From Psychroserpens sp. Hel_I_66 (GTDB lineage: Bacteria; Bacteroidota; Bacteroidia; Flavobacteriales; Flavobacteriaceae), in the NCBI RefSeq assembly GCF_000799465.1, contig NZ_JUGU01000001.1:3492501-3556500 (forward strand): a stretch of DNA of 64,000 bases, in the 5' to 3' direction. The notes beneath the pieces are model-generated. The model searched no databases and was not told the origin of the DNA. It saw only the letters and a list, made by a program, of their open reading frames with translations. The position numbers and the translations under genes were made by a program. Shown here one piece after another: positions 35,316 to 45,298 of this stretch (the first letter of the stretch is position 1; every line of letters begins with the position of its first letter).

Positions 35316-35329
35316 TGTAATCGATTGCA
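35316..35329. promoter_or_regulatory. LacI operator between lacI-type gene and PL9 gene
   Basis: TGTAATCGATTGCA matches the palindrome of the other three sites with one change. It lies 87 bases before the regulator ATG (minus strand) and 37 bases before the PL9 ATG (plus strand), so it can act on both. On the minus strand a near -7 box (ATTATTTG) precedes it. Confidence 0.75.
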
Positions 35330-35366
35330 CAAATAATAATTATTATTAATTAAATGAAAATTTGCT

Positions 35367-36866
35367 ATGATAAAATTTTTTAAACTAGTCTGTGTAATAA
35401 CATTTTTATTAGGTTGCCTGCTTCCTTTGAATTGCAGTAGCGATGATGCCAATGATGAGAATCCATCTGAGAATCCTTCGGAAATTTTAGTAACAGCTAT
35501 CTCGATATTTGGAGCCAATATCAGTAATGGAGGTTCTAATCAGTTATCTGTTGGAGTCGTTCCCAACAATGCAACTAATGCTGCGGTAACTTGGAGTGTT
35601 TCTGATACTTCAATTGCTACAATTTCTGAAACTGGATTATTAACTGCAGTATCCAATGGAACTGTGACAGTGATTGCCTCAGCAACCGATGGTTCTGGCG
35701 TTTCCGGAGAAAAAGAATTTGCAATTGCTGGCGTTGCGGATAATGTTGAAGGGGTTGTCGTTCAAACTTCCGCAGAAATCTTAACAGCAATTGCAAATGC
35801 GTCTCAAGGAGATACTATTTATGTTATTGGCGGAGAATATATGTTCACCTCAACCATACAAATTACAGGTAGTGGAACTAACGGGAATTTGATATCAATT
35901 TTACCGTATCCTACCAATACGATAAGACCTAAATTTAATTTTTCGTCTATGTCTGAAAATTCATCCAATAGAGGCATTGAGTTGTCTGGAAGTTATTGGT
36001 ATATAAAAGGCATTGATGTTTTTGCAGCTGGAGATAATGGGATGCATATTACGGGAGATCATAATTTAATTGAATTTTGCACTTTCAGTGAAAATGCAGA
36101 CACTGGATTGCAAATAGATAATGGAGCTGTAAATAACACTATTTTGAATTGTGACTCTTTTTTTAATGCAGATTCTACATTAGAAAATGCAGATGGATTT
36201 GCGTGCAAACTCAATGCAGGATCTGGAAATAAATTTTTTGGTTGTAGAGCTTGGCAAAACCTCGATGATGGTTGGGATGGCTATTTAAGAGAAACAGATA
36301 ATGTTACAACTTATTATGAAAATTGCTGGGCGTTTAAAAACGGATATTTGATGAATGGAACTGTTGGTGCTGGAGACGGTAATGGTTTTAAAACTGGAGG
36401 AAGTGACGATAAAACGTTAAAGCATAATGCGAGTTATAAAAATTGCATATCTGCAGGAAATCTTTTTGATGGATTTGATCATAATAGTAATAGAGGTGAT
36501 ATTGAAATTTATAACTGTTCAGCATTTAGCAATGGTAGAAATATAAGTTTTAGCTCTACAAATATTATAAATTCCTTAATTATTAAAAACACGTTGTCTT
36601 TTGACGGAAATACTAATGATAGCTTTTCGGCAACTACAGCTGATATTACAAATAACGGTTGGCAAAATGGATTAGTGACTTCTGCAGCAGATTTTGTGTC
36701 TATTGATATAGATCTGCTAGCATCACCAAGAAATGAAGATGGGAGTTTGCCAAGTATTGACTTTTTAAAGTTAATTTCTAGTAGCGATTTAATAGATGCA
36801 GGAGTAAATGTAGGATTACCTTTTAACGGATCTGCACCAGATATAGGAGCATTTGAATTTGAATAA
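35367..36866 (+). CDS. Surface pectate lyase, PL9 family, with BIG2 domain
   Basis: This 499-residue lipoprotein has lipobox LPLNC at C23 followed by SSDDAND, the flavobacterial signal for surface export. Residues 41-120 are a BIG2 Ig-like domain; 130-499 form a right-handed parallel beta-helix. The segment ENADGFACKL (273-282) and the following FGCRAWQNLDDGWDGY match the PL9 active-site region, with K281 the probable base and nearby aspartates binding calcium. It cleaves polygalacturonate by beta-elimination at the cell surface, giving oligomers for the SusCD pair. An operator lies 37 bases upstream. Confidence 0.88.
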   Translation: MIKFFKLVCVITFLLGCLLPLNCSSDDANDENPSENPSEILVTAISIFGANISNGGSNQLSVGVVPNNATNAAVTWSVSDTSIATISETGLLTAVSNGTVTVIASATDGSGVSGEKEFAIAGVADNVEGVVVQTSAEILTAIANASQGDTIYVIGGEYMFTSTIQITGSGTNGNLISILPYPTNTIRPKFNFSSMSENSSNRGIELSGSYWYIKGIDVFAAGDNGMHITGDHNLIEFCTFSENADTGLQIDNGAVNNTILNCDSFFNADSTLENADGFACKLNAGSGNKFFGCRAWQNLDDGWDGYLRETDNVTTYYENCWAFKNGYLMNGTVGAGDGNGFKTGGSDDKTLKHNASYKNCISAGNLFDGFDHNSNRGDIEIYNCSAFSNGRNISFSSTNIINSLIIKNTLSFDGNTNDSFSATTADITNNGWQNGLVTSAADFVSIDIDLLASPRNEDGSLPSIDFLKLISSSDLIDAGVNVGLPFNGSAPDIGAFEFE

Positions 36867-36884
36867 TTGTATCAACTAACATTT

Positions 36885-36926
36885 AAGAAACAGCCTTTAA
36901 AATAACTATTTTAAAGGCTGTTTCTT
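36885..36926. terminator. Bidirectional terminator between PL9 and PL1 genes
   Basis: A perfect 19-pair stem (aagaaacagcctttaaaat and its complement) with a four-base loop lies between the convergent PL9 and PL1 genes, with T-rich and A-rich flanks so that it can serve both directions. Confidence 0.92.
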
Positions 36927-36931
36927 ATTAT

Positions 36932-38245
36932 TTAGATACCAATTAAACTATTGGCATAAACCTCTATATTATTATAATTTTTATCTAGAGTGTTTGACTT
37001 AGCGTCTTGTATTTTACACTTTAATTTAAGTTTTCTCTCCCATTTATTTGGTATGCCATCATTATCTGTATCTTTTTTTGCACTTTTAGATGTAATGATA
37101 GGCCAACCACCAACATCTTTTTGAGAGTCTATTATACCATCTTTATAGTTGGCATTTCCTTTTTCAACATTTTCTACGACTCTTTGGTCTGCGCTATCTC
37201 TAAAAATATTTGAGCCAGCATATTTTAAAACTTCTTTATATGCTTCATCAGCAGAAGTTGTTTTAATATTGTTTGATATATCAAAGGACGTGTTGGATTT
37301 TGCCAGTTCTGGGTTATCGCATTGTACGCCTCCATTCCAGTTATTAGCTGATATTTTAGGGAAATTGTAGACGACATTTCCATTCACGTAAAACGCTCCG
37401 TAAGGTTCAGATGGACTAACAATTCTATCAAGCTTTGAAGAAGTCGTAGCGGGTCCTGCTTTAAAATAATTATTTATGATATTATAAGAGCCTTTTTCAC
37501 CACCATAAATATTGTTTTCTCCCCAATTATATATGACATTATTTCTGAAATCTACAAATTCATTTTCAGAATTCTCTGTCGTTGAAGAACCGCTAAATCT
37601 AGGGTTTCTACTATTATTACTAACCAGTAGGTTGTGATGAAAAGAAGCTCTAACGCCTCCCCAAATTCCGCCATAACCATGCGATCCCTTACTATGTATG
37701 GAATTATTTAATGCTTCGGAAATAATGCACCATTGTAAAGTAAAATCTTTATTGTTATAAAAGGATGCATTTTCATCTGTTCCCCAGCTTATGGAGCAAT
37801 GATCTATAATTACATTATTGGTATCTCTACAGCCAAGAGCATCTCCTTCTATGTTGTTAACGTCTCCCATTCTAAATCTCAAATAACGAATTATAACATT
37901 ATTAGATTTGATAGTTACGGGATAACCTTTAATTGTGATGCCACCTTGAGGTGCTGTTTGTCCTAAAATGGTTAAATCACCTCTATTGATGTCTAATTTA
38001 GATGCAAGTTCTATAGTCCCAGAAATTTCAAAAATTATTATTCTTGGTCCCTTTTTAAGAATACCTTTTCTTAAGCTTCCTTCACCGTCATCATTTAGAT
38101 TGGTTACTTTATAAATTATTCCATCTCTTCCACCTGTTGCGTACTTGCCAAAACCTTCGGCAGTTGGAAATGCCAATTGCTGGGAAAAGCCCAGATTGGA
38201 TAATAGTAAACCAGAAATAAATAATAAATAAACTGTTTTAAACAT
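36932..38245 (-). CDS. Secreted pectate lyase, PL1 family
   Basis: Starting at the ATG at 38245 gives 437 residues with a clean signal peptide (MFKTVYLLFISGLLLSNLGFSQ); the longer frame from 38299 adds 18 residues before it. The beta-helix lyase domain includes FPTAEGFGKYATGGRDG, GDALGCRDTNNVIIDHCSISWGTDE with calcium-binding acids, and NNSRNPRFSG with the catalytic arginine of PL1. It cleaves homogalacturonan by beta-elimination. It is the last gene of the susC operon, 33 bases after the DUF4957 gene. Confidence 0.9.
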   Translation of the reverse strand: MFKTVYLLFISGLLLSNLGFSQQLAFPTAEGFGKYATGGRDGIIYKVTNLNDDGEGSLRKGILKKGPRIIIFEISGTIELASKLDINRGDLTILGQTAPQGGITIKGYPVTIKSNNVIIRYLRFRMGDVNNIEGDALGCRDTNNVIIDHCSISWGTDENASFYNNKDFTLQWCIISEALNNSIHSKGSHGYGGIWGGVRASFHHNLLVSNNSRNPRFSGSSTTENSENEFVDFRNNVIYNWGENNIYGGEKGSYNIINNYFKAGPATTSSKLDRIVSPSEPYGAFYVNGNVVYNFPKISANNWNGGVQCDNPELAKSNTSFDISNNIKTTSADEAYKEVLKYAGSNIFRDSADQRVVENVEKGNANYKDGIIDSQKDVGGWPIITSKSAKKDTDNDGIPNKWERKLKLKCKIQDAKSNTLDKNYNNIEVYANSLIGI

Positions 38246-38332
38246 AGATTTTTCCGAAGAATTTAAAGTTATAAAAAAAGGAGGAATGCTTTTGTTCATA
38301 CTTCCTTTTAAAGACTAATTTAAAATTAAAGA

Positions 38333-39886
38333 TTATTGTAACCAACGTGGGTCACCAACGTTGTCGTCTATTAAAGATTGTGTTGAAACTGAGAAATCAC
38401 CATTTTCTGCATTTGCATATCCAGGATCTAAGGTTGTAAATGTTGTTGAGTCATCAAATCTTGTGACTGAGGGATCATATAAGGTTGGTGCGTTAAAATA
38501 GTTGTTATTTTGAAATGTAATGAATTCATCAGTAGCATTATTATCAGAATAGCCTTCAATTTCGGTATCTGTAATTAAATTGTTTCTTGATGTGATATCA
38601 TTAGCATCAAATCTTACATAAAATAATCTTCTGCTACTAGAATTTGAACATGCATATAATGTGCAATTTTCTAAAATCACATTACACGTCACTCCAGTAC
38701 TATTAGATGTTCCAGCTGCATCGATTCTAAAAAAGTCTCTTCCTGGAGCACAATTGTTAAAGGTGCTTGTATTAAAATTCACATTTAAAACATCAGAGTT
38801 TCTGAAGTCAAAAAAGTCTCCTCCACTAGTTAAGACATTTGTTACTATACAATTTTCAACAGTAATTGATTGAACGATAGCATCTGTTTCATTACCAGCA
38901 ATAAACGATCTGTTATAATCGTGTACGTTACATCCACTAACCAATAGCGAATTATAACTACCTGCTGCGGAGTACCTTACTGTATCTGTTAGGTCTAAAG
39001 GGATATCACCTGTTAAATCCAAATCAATTAAACTTACATCTGTAGCGCCATTCACTATAGAAAAACTTATCTTTAATAAAGGTTTTTCAAAACTTAATAA
39101 ACCTCTTATTGTTAACGGTTTATCTATTGTTGCTGTTCCTGTTTGCATTGTGTAATCTCCTGCATCAAGTACTAAAACATCTCCAGGAGCTGCATCGGCA
39201 ATCATTTGGAATAAATCATCAGTAGGAGTTACTAAGATACCATCACCTATATCAATACCAGTTGTAAAATTCTTATTACCTCTTACTGTGGTATTATTCA
39301 ATAATTGAGCATCATATGTAGTTTCACCTGTTAAACCAGTAATTACAGCTATTCCATCTGTAATTTCTTGAGGTGTAAGATCACGTACAATATTACCTGG
39401 GTTGAGAACAATTTGTGTTACTGCGCTATTAGGCAACCATCGTAATGTAGCTTGTGTCGCTAAAATATCTCCATCCTCAGAAGGAAAAAATAACTGTTCT
39501 GTATCTGTAGTAGCTGTAGTAGTAGCATAAGTGGAATCTTCTAAACCTCTTGTACTAATTGCTTTAACGCGAATATAATACAGTGTTTCCTGACTGAGCT
39601 CAAAAAGCACAGGAAGATCGCTAGAATTTACCTGAGTCGCTACTACAGGATTACTAAAGTCTGCGTTCTCGCTAATTTCTACAAAATATAGACTAACATC
39701 ATCTTCAGTTTGCCAAGTTAATTCTATAGATGTTTGGGTTCTAATTTGAGAAGATAAATCGACAGGCGCAAATTCTCTTGAAATTTGAAGCTCATCTATC
39801 AATTCATCTTCATTTTGACAATTAGTGAAAGTAAATAGTAAGATTACTACTAGAGCTATTGATTGTAATGAATGTTTTGTTTTCAT
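38333..39886 (-). CDS. Pectin-locus surface lipoprotein, FN3 plus DUF4957/DUF5123 beta-helix
   Basis: This 517-residue lipoprotein (TNCQNEDELID after the signal) has an N-terminal fibronectin-III-like domain (about 40-130) and a beta-helix part (about 215-515) in the style of DUF4957 and DUF5123: FQMIADAAPGDVLVLDAGDYT, VENCIVTNV, NVILENCTLYACS, and the closing DVGDPRWLQ. This family accompanies SusCD pairs in pectin loci and is thought to bind rather than cut pectin, since lyase residues are not evident. Encoded between susD and the PL1 gene; probably a surface glycan-binding protein. Confidence 0.85.
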   Translation of the reverse strand: MKTKHSLQSIALVVILLFTFTNCQNEDELIDELQISREFAPVDLSSQIRTQTSIELTWQTEDDVSLYFVEISENADFSNPVVATQVNSSDLPVLFELSQETLYYIRVKAISTRGLEDSTYATTTATTDTEQLFFPSEDGDILATQATLRWLPNSAVTQIVLNPGNIVRDLTPQEITDGIAVITGLTGETTYDAQLLNNTTVRGNKNFTTGIDIGDGILVTPTDDLFQMIADAAPGDVLVLDAGDYTMQTGTATIDKPLTIRGLLSFEKPLLKISFSIVNGATDVSLIDLDLTGDIPLDLTDTVRYSAAGSYNSLLVSGCNVHDYNRSFIAGNETDAIVQSITVENCIVTNVLTSGGDFFDFRNSDVLNVNFNTSTFNNCAPGRDFFRIDAAGTSNSTGVTCNVILENCTLYACSNSSSRRLFYVRFDANDITSRNNLITDTEIEGYSDNNATDEFITFQNNNYFNAPTLYDPSVTRFDDSTTFTTLDPGYANAENGDFSVSTQSLIDDNVGDPRWLQ

Positions 39887-39912
39887 AATTATAAGTATTT
39901 TTTAATTATTTT

Positions 39913-41700
39913 CTAGTAACCGTAATCGTTTACTAATTGACCATTACTAGCATCTATAAAGACTTGCCATATTGGCCAGAACTGCCTGTCATCTGGATTT
40001 ACACCAGGTTTATACAATGAGTTTATTGTGTCATCTTCTAACATTGTCCAATCAACAGCAGAAAACTCTGGACCTGGATTTTCATCTTCATCTCTGTTTA
40101 AACCATAAATGTCTAATGTCTCACCATCTTCTTCGTATTTAAAATACAAGGTTGTTGGCACATCACTATATTCGCCTGTTCGGTTCTTTAAATTAAACAT
40201 CTTTGCTTTTGCTTCATCAAGATTGGTTCCCAATAAATTCCATCTAATTAGATTTTGTTTACGAATCATTTCACCTGTAAATTCATAATTATATTCTTCA
40301 ATTATGGCATCTAACATGGCTTGTTGGCTTCCCAAAGCATTTACATAAGCGTCAACTTTTTCAGGATGTAATTCCGAAGGAAAAGCTCTCATTCTAATTT
40401 CTTTTAGATAAGGTGCTGCTGCACCTGGGCCCTGTAATTCATTTGCAGATTCCGCAGCAATTAAAAGTACCTCTGCATAACGCATATATATTTTATTAAC
40501 CCCATCATCATTAGTAGATGTTACATAACGGTTCATCCACTCATATCTATATTTTCCAAAATACCAAGTGTTTAAACCTACGAGCTCTTGTTGTGCTATT
40601 CCTTCAATAGGATTTCCCCATTGATATGGCACACAAGTAACATCTCTTCGCGTATCAGCTTCATCAAAATCGTAAAAAACTGTTGGGAGTGGGCCAGCGA
40701 TACCTCCTCTTGGTTGTCCAGTGTGTTGATCAACACCACGATGTCTAACCGCAAAAGAGAACAATACTCTACCACGACCATCTGCAAAAGGAATCTCCCA
40801 TAAGGATTCATTACCAGCAGCCAGGACTTCTTCATTATAATTTCTCCAAAATGTTTCGAAAGAAGGATTTAAACTTGCTGTACCGCTATTAATAACATCA
40901 TTTGCCTCGTTTAAAGCTAAAGTATACATGTTTGCAACCGATAAAGCAGGATCGTTAGCTCTTCTTATGCCATCTGGATATTGCTGAAAACCACTAGCAA
41001 CCAGTGCCAATCGTGCTCTAAAAGATTTGACAAATGCCTTGTTTATTCTTTCAGTAGTTGTTGTTTGTGCAGTTTCATTTGGCCAAGCAACCAGAGTTGC
41101 TGCTTCTCCTAAGTCTTCAATAATTTTTTTGTAGATGACTTCTCTATCCGTTTTTGGAATAAATACTGTTTCGGCTACTATAGGTTCAAAACGATATTGT
41201 ACGTCGCCCCAAGCCTTCATTAAATCTGCATAATAAATAGCTCTTAATGTAAGTGCTTCACCAAGGTATTGACCAAGAACTGTTCCTGGTTCTGGATTAC
41301 CATAGGTACGTAAACCTCTAATACAAATATTAGCACGTTCAATTCCAGCATACATTTGAGCCCAAGCATTGTTTTGTGTATTCATTTGTGAATTACTAGG
41401 CGTCGCATCATAGATCATTAAAGCACCTTGTGAGCTTCCATCTTCATCAGAGCTATAATTGTATTCGGAATCGGTATTGAAACCATAAAATGGAATAAAA
41501 CGTCCTCTATATGAATTTGTCTGTCCCATTGGTTCAACAATGCCATCAATAGCACTTTTTGTTAAATCTGGTGAAGAAAATATCACAGATTCGTCTAATG
41601 TTGATTGTGCAGGAGCCTCTAAGAAATCACCATCAAATTCTTCACAAGATGTGAAAAATCCTGTTGCTAGTATTCCTAAAATTATAATTATTTTTTTCAT
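39913..41700 (-). CDS. SusD/RagB-family outer-membrane nutrient-binding lipoprotein
   Basis: This 595-residue protein runs from MKKIIIILGILATGFFTSC (an ATG four codons upstream, at 41712, is possible). C19 is followed by EEFDGDFLE, an acidic surface-export context. The N-terminal TPR-like SusD domain and C-terminal RagB/SusD domain are full length, with TLRAIYYADLMKAWGDV and the MRYAEVLLIAAESANEL segment as landmarks. It is the lid of the SusC transporter and captures pectic oligogalacturonides. It starts 19 bases after the susC stop. Confidence 0.94.
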   Translation of the reverse strand: MKKIIIILGILATGFFTSCEEFDGDFLEAPAQSTLDESVIFSSPDLTKSAIDGIVEPMGQTNSYRGRFIPFYGFNTDSEYNYSSDEDGSSQGALMIYDATPSNSQMNTQNNAWAQMYAGIERANICIRGLRTYGNPEPGTVLGQYLGEALTLRAIYYADLMKAWGDVQYRFEPIVAETVFIPKTDREVIYKKIIEDLGEAATLVAWPNETAQTTTTERINKAFVKSFRARLALVASGFQQYPDGIRRANDPALSVANMYTLALNEANDVINSGTASLNPSFETFWRNYNEEVLAAGNESLWEIPFADGRGRVLFSFAVRHRGVDQHTGQPRGGIAGPLPTVFYDFDEADTRRDVTCVPYQWGNPIEGIAQQELVGLNTWYFGKYRYEWMNRYVTSTNDDGVNKIYMRYAEVLLIAAESANELQGPGAAAPYLKEIRMRAFPSELHPEKVDAYVNALGSQQAMLDAIIEEYNYEFTGEMIRKQNLIRWNLLGTNLDEAKAKMFNLKNRTGEYSDVPTTLYFKYEEDGETLDIYGLNRDEDENPGPEFSAVDWTMLEDDTINSLYKPGVNPDDRQFWPIWQVFIDASNGQLVNDYGY

Positions 41701-41719
41701 TTTTAAAAGCATTTTTTAT

Positions 41720-44700
41720 TTAAAAATTAAGGTTAAAACCAAACACGAATTGTCTGCTTCGTGGGTAAGGTGAATAGTCAACTCTAGGCGTTAAAGGGGT
41801 TCTTCTTCTTGTTGAAACTTCAGGATCCAAACCAGAATAATTGGTTATAATAAATACGTTATTTGCAGTTGCATAAAACCTCAATTTATCAACACCTAAT
41901 TTTGTTGTAATAAATTCCGGTAACGTGTATCCTAAGGTAAGTGTATTTAATCTAATGTAAGAACCATCTTCTACAGCCCAATCACTAAATACATTTCTTT
42001 GCATAAAAGGAGACCAAAGTGTTGTATTTGCATTTAAAGCCTCTAATTGAGTTGGATCTGTTGCTAATTGACCTGTTGCAGGATCAAGATTTGTCCATCT
42101 ATTACCATCTGCCATTATAGTACTTAAATTTCTATATTGCCCATTTTGGGTAGCTGTTGTGAATTCTATTTTATTAGCATTATATACATCAAATCCAACA
42201 CTCCAATTGAACGCTGCAGAAAAATCAAAACCGTAGGCATATCCACTTAAAACCATACCTCCAATATGATCAGGATTTGCATTACCAATTACCGTGTTAT
42301 CATCTTCATTTACAACACCATCTCCATTAATATCCTTTAACTTTAAAGAACCAGGCATGACTTCTCCAATTACAGTACTATTATCTACAACACCTTCCTT
42401 AAGTGTATATTCACCAGTTGCTACATCATAATCAAAATCTGATACCTCATATCGTCCATCATTTTTATATCCATACATTAAACCGATTGGATCACCAACT
42501 TTTACTATATAATCAGTTCCAATTTGTGATGAAGCCCAATTCGTGCTTGCTCTAATGTCTATTAATTCACCAAGTGAGTTTACACGATTGTCATTAAGCC
42601 CAATGTTAAATGCTAAATTTAATCCATATTTTTCTTTTTCAATAGCTGCAATATTTAATGAAGCTTCAACTCCTGTATTTTGCAGTTCTCCTATATTTCT
42701 ATATTGAGCTTCATAACCTGTACCTGGAGTTGGAAATAGAAGTAATAAATCTTGAGTAACATTTTTATAAAGTTCAAATGCTCCGCTTACACGACCGTTA
42801 AACAAGCTATAATCTAAACCAATGTTTTGAGACACTGTAGTTTCCCACTTTAAATCTGGGTTTGCTAAAATATCTGATGGCGCTAGATAGTTGGGAACGT
42901 TATTTATAAAATTGGTAGTTGAAGAGGTGAAACTTTGTACTGTTTGACCAGTCGGTATATTGTTATTCCCAGACTCACCATAACTTAATCTTAATTTCAA
43001 AGCAGTAAGCCAGTCAACATCTTCTAAGAAAGATTCTTCAGAGATTTTCCAAGCTAGTGCTCCAGATGGGAAGTAGCCCCAAATATTATCTCCTAAAAAT
43101 TTACTTGATCCATCAACACGATAAGTAGCGGTTAACAAATAACGATTTTTAAAAGCATAGTTAGCGCGACCAAAAAATGATAATAATTTATCTTCTGGAC
43201 TATAAAAATTATCTACAGAAAAATTTTGACCTTGTGTAGTTAAAACTAGAGCATTTTCAAAACCGAAACCATTAGGTAAACCTTGAACTTCACTGGTCAC
43301 GAGATTATTTTTTGTAACAATCATTTCTTCTCCAACTAAAAGATCTAAACTATGATCTTCACCAAAAACATTTTTGAAATCATACCTTAAAGTATTCGCA
43401 TTTCTAAAAGTTTCATTTTTTCGATCTCTGATTAATAAGGAAGGCTGACCTTGTAGTTCTCCAGGAGGAACGTTGTTGGAATAGTAAGTTGATCTACCAT
43501 AAAAGCGATAGTCTGATTCGTCTCTCGTGTTTAAACCAAAATCTGATTTGAACTTTAAATTATCAACTATTTCCCAACCAAAACTTCCTAGCATATTCAA
43601 ATTTCTTCGCAATTGTCTTCTTTGGTTATCATCAGTAGCTACAAAAGGATTAATTAAGTATCCATTTAGTGCTTCATCTGTATTTGTTGTAACTAGTTGT
43701 GGAATGGCAATTGGCGAGTAAGCTACACTATATTTAAGTCTTGAATCTGCTGAGGATACTTCATTCTGCTCATTAGCTCCACCACCATTAACTTCAGAAT
43801 CAGAATAACGTACCGTAAATGCAACATCAATTTTGTCGCTTACATCACTTTGCAATGCAAGTGATAAATTATTTCTTTTAAAGTTTGAACCAATTTGAAT
43901 TGCTTTTTGATCAAAAAGAGCGTAATTAAAATTGAAATTTATTTTTTCTGAACCTCCTCTTATAGATAGATCACGACTTTGAACTTCCCCTGTGCGACCA
44001 TAAATTTGTTTTTGCCAGTTATTACCTTTCATGCCAACATATTGGTCATAATCTTGATAAAGTCCAAAAATATCTTCATAGGTTTCTGGAGTATCGTCAA
44101 GAAGTGCGTATTCATATTGCCATTTCACATAATCTTCAGGGCTTAGAACATCTATAGTATTGGCAAGTTTATTTACTCCGTAAAACATATTATAGCTCAC
44201 AGCTATTTTGCCTGTTTTTCCGCTTTTTGTAGTTACAATGACAACACCGTTTGCTCCTCTAGAACCATAAATAGCTGTTGAAGAAGCATCTTTTAAAACA
44301 CTTATGTTTTCAATATCTGTTGGAGAAATATCATTTAAGCTATTTACAGGAAAACCATCAACGATGATTAGGGGAGAGCTATCCTGAGTTAGTGAGCCTG
44401 CTCCACGTATTTTGATATTTACTTCCGCATCTGGAGATCCTTCAGTAGATAATACTTGAACACCTGCTAATCGACCGGTTAAGGTTTCTGCAACATTTTG
44501 AATACCTTGTTCTTTTAGGTCATCACCACCAATAGTAACAACAGATCCTGTTAGATCAGATTTTCGGGCTGTACCATAACCAATTACAACAACTTCATTT
44601 AAAGCCTCTAGGTTTTGTTTAAGTACAACATTAATTGTGTTTTTACCAGCTACATTTACTTCTTGGGTTATATAGCCTATGTATGAGAACACCAAAGTAG

Positions 44701-44977
44701 CATTAGCGTTTTCAACAGTTAAAGAAAAGTTACCATCAAAATCTGTTACCGCACCTGTGCTTGTGCCTTTAACTTGAACTGTTACACCAGGCACTGGAGA
44801 CCCCATTTCCTCATCAGTTACTGTACCAGTAATTGTTTTGCTTTGAGCATGTAAAGATAGATTGAATAGAAAAAATAATGCAAATAGCAATAATGAAAAA
44901 GGTTTACTAGAATAAATCCTTTTAATTTTTCTTTCCTTAGGATAGAAAAACAAATATTTAATTAAGTTGTTCCACAT
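41720..44977 (-). CDS. SusC/RagA-family TonB-linked oligosaccharide transporter
   Basis: This 1085-residue outer-membrane protein should start at the ATG at 44977 (MWNNLIKYLFFYPKERK, signal peptide ending SLHAQ). A longer frame begins with TTG at 45025, but its first codons lie on the LacI operator and -7 box, so it cannot be transcribed. Domains: carboxypeptidase-like repeat (TITGTVTDEEMGSPVPGVTV), TonB-box region VVVIGYGTARK, plug, and a 22-strand barrel ending GFNLNF. It imports pectin oligosaccharides with the SusD lipoprotein encoded next to it. First gene of a four-gene minus-strand operon. Confidence 0.95.
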   Translation of the reverse strand: MWNNLIKYLFFYPKERKIKRIYSSKPFSLLLFALFFLFNLSLHAQSKTITGTVTDEEMGSPVPGVTVQVKGTSTGAVTDFDGNFSLTVENANATLVFSYIGYITQEVNVAGKNTINVVLKQNLEALNEVVVIGYGTARKSDLTGSVVTIGGDDLKEQGIQNVAETLTGRLAGVQVLSTEGSPDAEVNIKIRGAGSLTQDSSPLIIVDGFPVNSLNDISPTDIENISVLKDASSTAIYGSRGANGVVIVTTKSGKTGKIAVSYNMFYGVNKLANTIDVLSPEDYVKWQYEYALLDDTPETYEDIFGLYQDYDQYVGMKGNNWQKQIYGRTGEVQSRDLSIRGGSEKINFNFNYALFDQKAIQIGSNFKRNNLSLALQSDVSDKIDVAFTVRYSDSEVNGGGANEQNEVSSADSRLKYSVAYSPIAIPQLVTTNTDEALNGYLINPFVATDDNQRRQLRRNLNMLGSFGWEIVDNLKFKSDFGLNTRDESDYRFYGRSTYYSNNVPPGELQGQPSLLIRDRKNETFRNANTLRYDFKNVFGEDHSLDLLVGEEMIVTKNNLVTSEVQGLPNGFGFENALVLTTQGQNFSVDNFYSPEDKLLSFFGRANYAFKNRYLLTATYRVDGSSKFLGDNIWGYFPSGALAWKISEESFLEDVDWLTALKLRLSYGESGNNNIPTGQTVQSFTSSTTNFINNVPNYLAPSDILANPDLKWETTVSQNIGLDYSLFNGRVSGAFELYKNVTQDLLLLFPTPGTGYEAQYRNIGELQNTGVEASLNIAAIEKEKYGLNLAFNIGLNDNRVNSLGELIDIRASTNWASSQIGTDYIVKVGDPIGLMYGYKNDGRYEVSDFDYDVATGEYTLKEGVVDNSTVIGEVMPGSLKLKDINGDGVVNEDDNTVIGNANPDHIGGMVLSGYAYGFDFSAAFNWSVGFDVYNANKIEFTTATQNGQYRNLSTIMADGNRWTNLDPATGQLATDPTQLEALNANTTLWSPFMQRNVFSDWAVEDGSYIRLNTLTLGYTLPEFITTKLGVDKLRFYATANNVFIITNYSGLDPEVSTRRRTPLTPRVDYSPYPRSRQFVFGFNLNF

Positions 44978-45008
44978 GAAATTAGTTAGTTTAAAAGTTG
45001 ATTTAAAA

Positions 45009-45030
45009 TGTAATCGATTACACAAATGTA
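45009..45030 (-). promoter_or_regulatory. -7 box and LacI operator of the susC operon
   Basis: On the minus strand TACATTTG (45023-45030) abuts TGTAATCGATTACA (45009-45022), the same arrangement as before kduI. The susC ATG at 44977 lies 31 bases downstream. The rest of the 321-base divergent gap (44978-45298) is AT-rich with only the second operator recognised. Confidence 0.87.
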
Positions 45031-45257
45031 TTATTAATTTTTAATTATGCAAATATTTGGTATATATTTTTTTAAATTTATAAAATAACGGAGCTAAAAA
45101 TAGCAAATGTTCATTTTGGTCATTTAATAGGCATCAATATTTAGCAAAATTTGCGGTTTGGCCTTTAAACATTAACTATTTAATTCAATTTTAATTGATT
45201 ATTTTATAATTAATTCTATATTTTTTACGGAAATCTTAATATATCAGAAAAATTATA

Positions 45258-45277
45258 TAGATTTGTAATCGATTACA
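45258..45277 (+). promoter_or_regulatory. -7 box and LacI operator of the GH28 gene
   Basis: TAGATTTG (45258-45265) overlaps by two bases the palindrome TGTAATCGATTACA (45264-45277), 21 bases before the GH28 ATG. It mirrors the susC operator 242 bases away, so a single regulator can close both divergent promoters, possibly by looping. Confidence 0.85.
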
Positions 45278-45298
45278 TTATTGATAAAAATTTAAGAA

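Noticed and set aside
44978..45025. N-terminal extension of SusC from the TTG at 45025
   Set aside because: It would be encoded over the operator and partly the -7 box, and precedes a good ATG with signal peptide at 44977.
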